Shown here: positions 1 to 5,004 of the stretch, piece by piece
Numbering within the stretch: the stretch's first letter is position 1
Layout: every line of letters begins with the position of its first letter
NCBI GenBank assembly: GCA_020446665.1
Contig: JAGREF010000011.1
Span: 1-5,821 of the forward strand
DNA: 5,821 bases
Reading direction: 5' to 3'
DNA from: Sphingomonadaceae bacterium
GTDB lineage: Bacteria > Pseudomonadota > Alphaproteobacteria > Sphingomonadales > Sphingomonadaceae
Program-made: the position numbers and the translations under genes
Notes under the pieces: generated by a model
What the model saw: only the letters and a program-made list of their open reading frames with translations
Told to the model about the DNA's origin: nothing
The model's database searches: none

Positions 1-85
1 GGAGCGAAGCGACGCGGCAATCCAGCGCGGTGTGCGCTCCGCTCTGGATTGCTTCCCCCGGCCAGTGGCCGGGCTCGCAATGACG
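1..85. repeat. Intergenic palindromic repeat (REP/MITE-like), cut by the window edge
   Basis: The core is an inverted repeat. GCAATCCAG at 17-25 pairs with CTGGATTGC at 44-52, and GCGG at 27-30 extends the stem with CCGC at 39-42, leaving one mismatch (26/43) and an 8-base loop. The right flank carries a second, perfect hairpin: CCCGGCC at 57-63 pairs with GGCCGGG at 67-73 around the loop AGT. It ends in GCTCGCAATGACG at 73-85. This matches a repeat type I know from many alphaproteobacterial and other genomes, whose other end reads CGTCATTGCGAG, so the missing left end should lie just before position 1. No open reading frame is associated with it. Such elements are usually non-autonomous and intergenic. 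Its function here is unknown; it could act as an mRNA-end structure for whatever lies upstream. Confidence 0.7.
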
Positions 86-91
86 AAAGGA

Positions 92-107
92 TGGGACGGC
101 TTTTGAA
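92..107 (+). promoter_or_regulatory. Possible sigma-54 (RpoN) promoter for fliDS
   Basis: TGGGACG at 92-98, four bases, then TTGAA at 103-107 resembles the sigma-54 consensus TGGCACG-N4-TTGCW. The GG at 93-94 and the G at 105 have the exact -24/-12 spacing. The weak point is GA instead of the nearly invariant GC in the -12 element, plus one further mismatch (G for C at 95). The site lies 49-64 bases before the fliD start on the correct strand, and sigma-54 control of late flagellar genes is common in proteobacteria. A transcript would begin near 117-118. No activator site can be identified, and it would have to lie within or beyond the repeat at 1-85. This is a motif match only. Confidence 0.35.
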
Positions 108-116
108 AAAATGTCC

Positions 117-137
117 GGGGCTTAACCGAGCAGCCCC
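117..137 (+). other. Stem-loop in the fliD leader
   Basis: GGGGCT at 117-122 pairs perfectly with AGCCCC at 132-137 around a 9-base loop. The downstream arm runs into a tract of seven C residues (134-140), so the pairing could slip. No T-run follows, so it does not look like a terminator. If transcription starts near the predicted sigma-54 site, this hairpin would sit at the very 5' end of the fliD message, 18 bases before the start codon. Any role in mRNA stability or translation is inference. Confidence 0.3.
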
Positions 138-155
138 CCCGCCGTTCTTCCCCCC

Positions 156-1595
156 ATGGAAAGCTCATCTCTCGTTACACAACTGGGCGCCGGCAGCGGC
201 ATCAATATGGCCGAACTGGCGACCAACCTTGCCACCGCGCAATTCGATTTGCGTAACCAGCGTCTGGCGCAGCGCAGCGATACGCTGGAACGGCAGATCA
301 GTACGGCATCAGAGTTGAAGAACATGCTCTCGCAGCTTGCCAGTGCACTGGGGGACCGGGTGCGCAATGGCGATCTGTCCGCGCAGCCCAGCCTTGCCAA
401 CAGCTTTGTCGCCAATGCCAGCGTGCCACCGGGCACCAGCGGCAGCGGGACCTACAGCCTCGAAGTCTCGGCACTGGCCAGCGCGCAGACGCTTGCCAGC
501 CCGGCCTTTGCCAATGCGGGCGACACGGTCGGGGCGGGCCAGCTGGTGCTGCGTTTCGGCGCGACCAGCGGAACCAGCTTTACCGCAGATGCGGGCCGCG
601 ATCCGGTTGCCATCGATATTGCCAGCGGGTCCTCGCTCACCGACATTGCCGCGGCGATCAACGCCAAGGGCGCGGGCGTCGAAGCCTATGTTGCGCAGAC
701 CACCAGCGGCGCGCAATTGGTGCTGAAGGGGCAGGAGGGCGCGGCCAATGGCTTTATCCTCGAAGCCACGGAGACTGTGGGCGAAGAAGGTCTGGCTGCG
801 CTGGCATGGGACCCGTCAACGCCAAACCTGCTGAACCCCTCCGCCAGCGATCCGGCGCGGTTGAAGGCGCAATCGGGCGATGCGGCCTTCGAGCTTGATG
901 GCCTGTCCATGACCAGCAGCAGCAATGATACAGGCGAGATTGCACCGGGGCTGTCGCTGGAACTGAAAGCGACCAATATCGGCGCGCCGACCACGATCAG
1001 CTTTTCCGATCCTGCAGACAGTATTTCGGAGGCGATGCAGGATCTGGTTACTGCGCTCAACGAAGTGGCGGGGCAGCTGAAGGCTGCCACCGATCCGCTG
1101 ACGGGTGATCTGTCACGCGATAGCGGTGCGCGCGCCTTGCGCCGGGATTTTTCCGGGCTGGCGGGCGAAATCATCATGCCCAATGCGCCGGAAACCGGCG
1201 TGCGCAGCCTGTCTGATCTGGGGCTTGCGACGGAACGCGACGGGACTTTCCGGCTGGATGGGGAACGTTTGCAGGCCACGCTGGCGCGCGATCCGGACGG
1301 GGCCGCCGCCATGTTCACCAGCGGGCTATACGGCGTCTATGCGACGGTGGACCGGATTTCCCGCGCAGCATCCAGCACCGGCGATCCCGGATCGCTGGCA
1401 GGATCACTGGCACGCTATGAACGGCTCGCGCGTGAGACCAGCGAGGATACGACCGAGCTGGCGGAAAAGCAGGAAGCCTTGCGCGCGCAATTGCTCACCC
1501 GTTTCAGCCGGGCGGATATCCGCATCGGGGCCGCGCAAGCGACGCTTTCCTTCCTGCAGCAACAGATTGACGCCTGGAACGGGAGCAGAGGCTGA
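156..1595 (+). CDS. fliD: Flagellar hook-associated protein 2, filament cap FliD
   Basis: This is the flagellar cap protein, 479 residues, a normal length for the family. FliD is exported through the flagellar type III apparatus and forms an oligomeric cap at the filament tip that guides flagellin insertion. The N-terminal FliD domain begins with LGAGSGINMAEL (residues 10-21), the family's SGLD-type D0 opening, and runs to about residue 110. The C-terminal FliD domain spans about 240-465. It includes the family-like segment FELDGLSMTSSSN...PGLSLEL (245-270), the SDLGLATERDGTFRLD motif (353-368) and a C-terminal helical, coiled-coil-like segment from about 430 to 472. No cysteine is present, as is common for exported axial proteins. 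ATG 156 is the only sensible start: a stop lies in frame at 123-125 with no start codon between, and the next ATG (207) would remove the conserved D0 opening. There is no Shine-Dalgarno sequence; a C/T-rich tract precedes the start. The stop overlaps fliS by one base (TGATG). Confidence 0.93.
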   Translation: MESSSLVTQLGAGSGINMAELATNLATAQFDLRNQRLAQRSDTLERQISTASELKNMLSQLASALGDRVRNGDLSAQPSLANSFVANASVPPGTSGSGTYSLEVSALASAQTLASPAFANAGDTVGAGQLVLRFGATSGTSFTADAGRDPVAIDIASGSSLTDIAAAINAKGAGVEAYVAQTTSGAQLVLKGQEGAANGFILEATETVGEEGLAALAWDPSTPNLLNPSASDPARLKAQSGDAAFELDGLSMTSSSNDTGEIAPGLSLELKATNIGAPTTISFSDPADSISEAMQDLVTALNEVAGQLKAATDPLTGDLSRDSGARALRRDFSGLAGEIIMPNAPETGVRSLSDLGLATERDGTFRLDGERLQATLARDPDGAAAMFTSGLYGVYATVDRISRAASSTGDPGSLAGSLARYERLARETSEDTTELAEKQEALRAQLLTRFSRADIRIGAAQATLSFLQQQIDAWNGSRG

Positions 1596-1978
1596 TGCTG
1601 GCCTATAGCGATCCGGGCGAAGCCTATCGCCGCAGCGAAGTGGATGCGCGCATTCGTAGTGCCCGGCCGGAACAGCTGGTCATCATGTGCTGCGAGCAGG
1701 TGGCACTAGGCATTGGCAGCGCGATTGCCGCTGAACTGCGCGGGGACAGGACCGCGCGGAGCAAGGGGCTGACCCGTGCGTTATCGGCGCTGACCGCGCT
1801 GGAAATGGGGGTGGATCGCAATCAGCCGCTCGCCGATGTGCTGACCAATATGTATGCCAATGCCAAGCGCGCGATCCTCGACAATGTCGTGCATTTTGAA
1901 CGGGCGACGCTGGATCAGGTGCGTAGCGATTTCGATGAATTGTCGCAGGTTTTTGCTTCGCTGAAAGATAGTGCTTAA
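1595..1978 (+). CDS. fliS: Flagellar export chaperone FliS
   Basis: This is a 127-residue, all-helical protein of typical FliS length. FliS binds the C-terminal disordered end of flagellin in the cytoplasm, prevents early polymerisation and aids delivery to the export gate. Diagnostic features are YRRSEV (residues 11-16) followed by SARPEQLVIM (22-31), matching the family's Y..x-EV...-SPEQLVLMLYD region. The helical remainder contains a polar amphipathic segment around LTNMYANAKRAILDN. The usual Leu-Tyr after this motif is replaced by Cys32-Cys33. The ATG shares its A with the fliD stop (TGATG). The purine-rich stretch GGGAGCAGAGG at 1581-1591 can supply the ribosome binding site, so translational coupling to fliD is likely. 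No fliT follows; the gene ends in TAA at 1976-1978, inside the stop overlap with the convergent flavoprotein gene. Confidence 0.9.
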   Translation: MLAYSDPGEAYRRSEVDARIRSARPEQLVIMCCEQVALGIGSAIAAELRGDRTARSKGLTRALSALTALEMGVDRNQPLADVLTNMYANAKRAILDNVVHFERATLDQVRSDFDELSQVFASLKDSA

Positions 1979-3147
1979 AGCGCCTGTCCGGCCGCATGGG
2001 CGCTGGCCCAGGCCCATTGGAAATTATACCCGCCGAGCCAGCCGGTCACATCCACCGCTTCACCAATCGCAAACAGGCCGGGAAGCTTCTTCGCTTCCAT
2101 CGTCTGCGAGGACAATTCGGCAGTGCTGATCCCGCCAGCGGTCACTTCCGCCTTGGCGAAGCCTTCGCTGCCATTGGGGTGGAAGGCCCAGCGGCGCAAT
2201 TGCTCCTCTGCGCGGCGCAGCGCCTTGTCGGGCGCATTGCCGAGCTCGACTCCCAGCCCCAGCCGTTCCGCCAGCGTGGCAGCCAGCCGCTCCGGCAGAT
2301 GGTCGCGCAGCAGTGATTTCAGCGTGGCGCGCGGATTGTCCCGCTTGGCTTGCAGCAGCCAGTCGCGCGGCATGTGGGGAAGGAAATTGATCAGCACTGG
2401 CTCGCCTGGTTTCCAGTAGCTGGAGACTTGCAGGATCGCGGGGCCGGACAGGCCGCGATGGGTGAACAGGGCCGCTTCGTGGAAGGTCACTTTGCCCGCG
2501 GTCGCATCCACCGGGGCGGACACACCAGACAGTTCGCGGAACAGCACGTCATCTCCGCCCAGCGTAAGCGGGACAAGGGCAGGGCGCGGCTCGACAACCT
2601 TCAGGCCAAACTGGCGCGCCAGCCGATAGGCGAAATCGCTCGCACCCATTTTGGGGATGGAAGGCCCGCCGGTCGCGATCACCAGTTGCGGCGCGTGGGC
2701 ACTGCCCTGCTGCGTGGTGACAGTAAAATTGCTGCCGTCATGCGTGACCTTGGCCACTTCCTGCCCGCAGCGCAGTTCCACTCCGCCCGCTGCGCATTCT
2801 TCCAGCAGCATGTCGACGATCTGCCGCGCAGAGCCATCGCAGAACAGCTGGCCGAGCGTCTTGTCATGCCAGGCAATGCCATGCTTTTCGACCAGATCGA
2901 GGAAGTGGCGCGGTGTATAGCGCGCCAGCGCTGACTTGGCGAAATGTGGATTGGCAGACAAATAATTGCCCGGCCCCGCGCCAATATTGGTGAAATTGCA
3001 GCGTCCACCGCCGGAGATCAGGATCTTCTTGCCCGGACTTTCCGCCCGTTCCAGCAGCAGCACTCGCCGCCCGCGCTGACCGGCGGTGGCCGCGCAAAAC
3101 AGACCGGCGGCCCCTGCGCCCAGGATGATGGCGTCATATTCGCTCAT
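1975..3147 (-). CDS. HI0933/YhiN-family FAD-dependent oxidoreductase
   Basis: This is a 390-residue flavoprotein of the HI0933-like family (E. coli YhiN; often annotated NAD(P)/FAD-dependent oxidoreductase or aminoacetone oxidase family). The N-terminal Rossmann fold has GAGAAG at residues 10-15 and an acidic residue, Glu33, positioned for FAD ribose. Then come the family signature GKKILISGGGRCNFTN (39-54), the ATGGPSIPKMG segment (158-168), and the C-terminal FAD-closing region with TAGGIS (336-341) and GLFAIGEAVDVTGWLGGYNFQ (357-377). The physiological substrate of the family is generally unknown, so I assign no reaction. The open frame continues upstream to 3483. ATG 3147 is chosen because it puts the dinucleotide motif near the N-terminus, gives an ATGA overlap with the upstream protease gene, and has AGGG six bases before it. 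It is the last gene of the minus-strand unit and its TAA overlaps that of fliS. Confidence 0.88.
   Translation of the reverse strand: MSEYDAIILGAGAAGLFCAATAGQRGRRVLLLERAESPGKKILISGGGRCNFTNIGAGPGNYLSANPHFAKSALARYTPRHFLDLVEKHGIAWHDKTLGQLFCDGSARQIVDMLLEECAAGGVELRCGQEVAKVTHDGSNFTVTTQQGSAHAPQLVIATGGPSIPKMGASDFAYRLARQFGLKVVEPRPALVPLTLGGDDVLFRELSGVSAPVDATAGKVTFHEAALFTHRGLSGPAILQVSSYWKPGEPVLINFLPHMPRDWLLQAKRDNPRATLKSLLRDHLPERLAATLAERLGLGVELGNAPDKALRRAEEQLRRWAFHPNGSEGFAKAEVTAGGISTAELSSQTMEAKKLPGLFAIGEAVDVTGWLGGYNFQWAWASAHAAGQAL
1979..2004. terminator. Weak terminator-like hairpin at the convergent gene ends
   Basis: AGCGCC at 1979-1984 pairs with GGCGCT at 1999-2004 around a 14-base loop that itself contains CCGGCCG. 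It begins one base after the fliS stop and lies within the last codons of the flavoprotein gene. Read on the minus strand, the 3' arm is followed only by TTAA, giving a three-T run; on the plus strand no T-run follows. It is therefore at best a poor intrinsic terminator. It is listed because nothing better separates the two converging transcripts. Confidence 0.2.
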
Positions 3148-3884
3148 GCCCAGCCCTGTGCTCTGCCGTCTTCCACCAGCGCATATTTCAGGCTGGCCCC
3201 CACCATCAGGCCGGACAGGGCGATGATGACTATGGCCCACACCCAATGCGGCAGGAACAGCGCCTCTGCCATGGCGCCGGTGTCTGACAGCATGGTCTGC
3301 CCGCCGATCATCGCATGGCTGCTGAACAGATAATCCCAGTCGCGGAACATGCTGAGCGCGCCCAGCACGCCAAGGAATTGCAGGCCAAACCGCTGCCATG
3401 CCGCCCCGCCCCGAAATGCGAGGGCGACCAGAGCGACGGCAATCAGCGGCAGCATTACCAGCCCCACCGCGCTGCGCACCCATATCAGGGTGGACAGCAC
3501 CAGCGCTCCGGCCAGCAGCAACAGAGCCGGTTTCCAGTGACTATGTTTGCGGGTGGCAAGGATCAGCATGGCTCCGACCATACTCGGCCCGAGCGGCCCG
3601 CCCATGGCAACCAGTGCGCGCCCGATCCTGCCTGCATCATGGGGGGCATAGCTTTCCGCGATGCCCGATCCGCCGGGGTAGATCACCAGCCGTTCAAAGT
3701 CCCAGCCCAGCATCAGGGCCATCAGCCCATGGCCCATTTCGTGGAACCAGGTGGTGAGAATGGTGAAGGGATAGATCACGTAATTGCCCAGCGGGAATTG
3801 CGGGATCGATGTGGCCAGCACGCCCGCTATGATGAGCATTCCGACTTGTTGCTGCTGGCTTTGGGGTGTGATTTTCGGGCTCAT
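3144..3884 (-). CDS. Small membrane M50-family (M50B-like) zinc metallopeptidase
   Basis: This is a 246-residue, strongly hydrophobic protein with about six or more likely membrane segments. A zinc-binding HExxH motif, HEMGH, lies at residues 48-52 at the end of the second hydrophobic segment, followed by a glycine-rich strand-like stretch, YPGGSG (69-74). These features, MGGPLGPSMVGAML (94-107), and the later SDTGAMAEALFLPHWVW (200-216) fit the compact M50B-like peptidase family, which lacks the PDZ domains of RseP-type site-2 proteases. Asp182, Asp184 or Asp201 could supply a further metal ligand; I cannot decide which. The substrate is unknown. The start at 3884 is chosen over an upstream ATG at 3941 because it gives an ATGA overlap with the permease gene and the upstream extension is only the other-frame reading of that gene. 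A Gln-rich SQQQQ (9-13) precedes the first membrane segment. There is no clear ribosome binding site, so translation is probably coupled. The gene overlaps the flavoprotein gene by another ATGA. Confidence 0.78.
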   Translation of the reverse strand: MSPKITPQSQQQQVGMLIIAGVLATSIPQFPLGNYVIYPFTILTTWFHEMGHGLMALMLGWDFERLVIYPGGSGIAESYAPHDAGRIGRALVAMGGPLGPSMVGAMLILATRKHSHWKPALLLLAGALVLSTLIWVRSAVGLVMLPLIAVALVALAFRGGAAWQRFGLQFLGVLGALSMFRDWDYLFSSHAMIGGQTMLSDTGAMAEALFLPHWVWAIVIIALSGLMVGASLKYALVEDGRAQGWA

Positions 3885-4969
3885 TCGCCAGCATCGGGCA
3901 GGGCGGTGTGAGTTTGGTGATGTTCCTGCAGGATGGACCATCCGGCCAGGAACAGCCCGGCCACCACCGGCCCCAGCACAATGCCTGACAGGCCCAGCGT
4001 CGCGATGCCGCCCAGCGTGGTGACCAGAATGATCCAGTCGGGAATGCCAGTATCGCGGCCGACCAATATCGGCCGCAGGACATTATCCGCCATGCCGATC
4101 ACCGCCACGCCGGAAATGATCACGACGACACCTTCCCAGATGGAACCAGTCGCCAGCAGCCAGACAGCCACCGGCACCCAGATAATCCCGGTCCCCACAG
4201 CGGGCAGCAGCGAGAATATCGCCATCAGCAACCCCAGCAGGACAACAGAGGGCATGCCAACGATCCAGAATGTCAGCGCGCCGAGAATGCCCTGGACAAT
4301 ACCGACCACCACCGATCCCTTGATCGTGGCGCGGACAATGCCCAGGAAACGCTCTGCCAGACGGTCAGCGATGTGGCGGTCCAGCGGCAGGCCGCGCAGC
4401 ACGGCTTCGCCAATCTTCGTGCCGTCACGCAGGAGGAAATAGGTGACATAGAGACACACGCCAAAGGCCAGCACGAAGCCAAAGGCGCTGCCGCCAATCG
4501 CAACGGCCTGCTGGGCAATCAGCCCGGCGCTTTCTTTCAGGAAATCCTGCGCCTTTTGCTGCAGCATGGTGAGGTCGGTCAGGCCGGAACTGTTCAGCTC
4601 CGTCCGCAAGCGCGAGGGGAGGGCGGAATAGATTTCATCCACCCAGCCGGTCACGTCGAAATTCCCTTCGCGAAAGGCTTTCACCACCCCGGCGGCCTGT
4701 TCCACCACCACGCTGCCGACCAGAAAGGTCGGGATGATGACTGCGAAGAAGATCACCAGCAAAGTGGCGATGGCAGCCTGATTATCCTTACCCGGACGGC
4801 GGGAAAGGAACCACTGGTACATCGGCTGAAACATGATCGCCGCCAGCATTGCCCAAAGCAGCGGCGAGAGGAATGGCGCGATGACCACCAGCAAAGCCAG
4901 CGTGACCAGCGCGAGGAACAGGACGAAACCGCCCTTTTCGATTCCCTCTTTTTCCTGTTCGGCGTCCAT
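3881..4969 (-). CDS. AI-2E family transporter (TqsA/PerM-like permease)
   Basis: This is a 362-residue inner-membrane protein of the AI-2E family (formerly UPF0118), whose members include TqsA, an autoinducer-2 exporter, and other permeases, some linked to ion or small-molecule export. Hydrophobic helices occur at about residues 14-50 (two) and 63-88. A soluble stretch with amphipathic character (about 90-150) follows, then further membrane helices from about 155 to the C-terminus. Family motifs are SLLPAVGTG (253-261), the DNVLRPILVG block (295-304) with Arg299-Pro300, and the GLSGIVLGPVVAGLF tail. The C-terminus ends in a His-rich polar tail, QEHHQTHT. ATG 4969 is fixed by an in-frame stop at 4976-4978. 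AAGGGAG (4981-4987 on the minus strand), 11 bases before the ATG, can serve as ribosome binding site. The gene lies 35 bases after gyrB and overlaps the protease gene by ATGA. The family call is firm; the AI-2 substrate is not implied. Confidence 0.9.
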   Translation of the reverse strand: MDAEQEKEGIEKGGFVLFLALVTLALLVVIAPFLSPLLWAMLAAIMFQPMYQWFLSRRPGKDNQAAIATLLVIFFAVIIPTFLVGSVVVEQAAGVVKAFREGNFDVTGWVDEIYSALPSRLRTELNSSGLTDLTMLQQKAQDFLKESAGLIAQQAVAIGGSAFGFVLAFGVCLYVTYFLLRDGTKIGEAVLRGLPLDRHIADRLAERFLGIVRATIKGSVVVGIVQGILGALTFWIVGMPSVVLLGLLMAIFSLLPAVGTGIIWVPVAVWLLATGSIWEGVVVIISGVAVIGMADNVLRPILVGRDTGIPDWIILVTTLGGIATLGLSGIVLGPVVAGLFLAGWSILQEHHQTHTALPDAGE

Positions 4970-5004
4970 GGGCAGTCAGTCTCCCTTGCGGCCGACGTTC
5001 TGGA

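Noticed and set aside
686..1318. 210-codon minus-strand open frame within fliD
   Set aside because: Ser/Pro/Arg-rich shadow of fliD with no motif; fliD has clear family signatures in the plus frame.
2350..2934. 194-codon plus-strand open frame opposite the flavoprotein gene
   Set aside because: Long antisense frames are expected in GC-rich DNA; the composition is a mirror of the coding strand, with no recognisable domain and no ribosome binding site.
3148..3483. Open frame extending the flavoprotein gene about 112 codons upstream
   Set aside because: It is the out-of-frame reading of the protease gene; the flavoprotein's dinucleotide motif begins right after ATG 3147 and the ATGA overlap supports that start.
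3315..3911. 198-codon plus-strand open frame opposite the protease gene
   Set aside because: His/Gln-rich low-complexity translation typical of an antisense shadow of a membrane protein; the minus strand encodes a clear HExxH protease.
3885..3941. Longer N-terminus for the M50 protease from an ATG at 3941
   Set aside because: The extra 19 residues are the shadow of the permease C-terminus, show no membrane or signal character, and the 3884 start gives a standard ATGA overlap.
971..4071. Short direct match GACCAATATCGGC occurring in fliD (about 971-983) and in the permease gene (about 4061-4073)
   Set aside because: A 13-base match in two unrelated coding contexts on opposite coding strands, with no flanking similarity; probably chance.
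4970..5004. Possible terminator or promoter between gyrB and the permease gene
   Set aside because: Only 35 bases, with no convincing stem plus T-run and no recognisable -35/-10 pair; only a Shine-Dalgarno-like AAGGGAG is visible.
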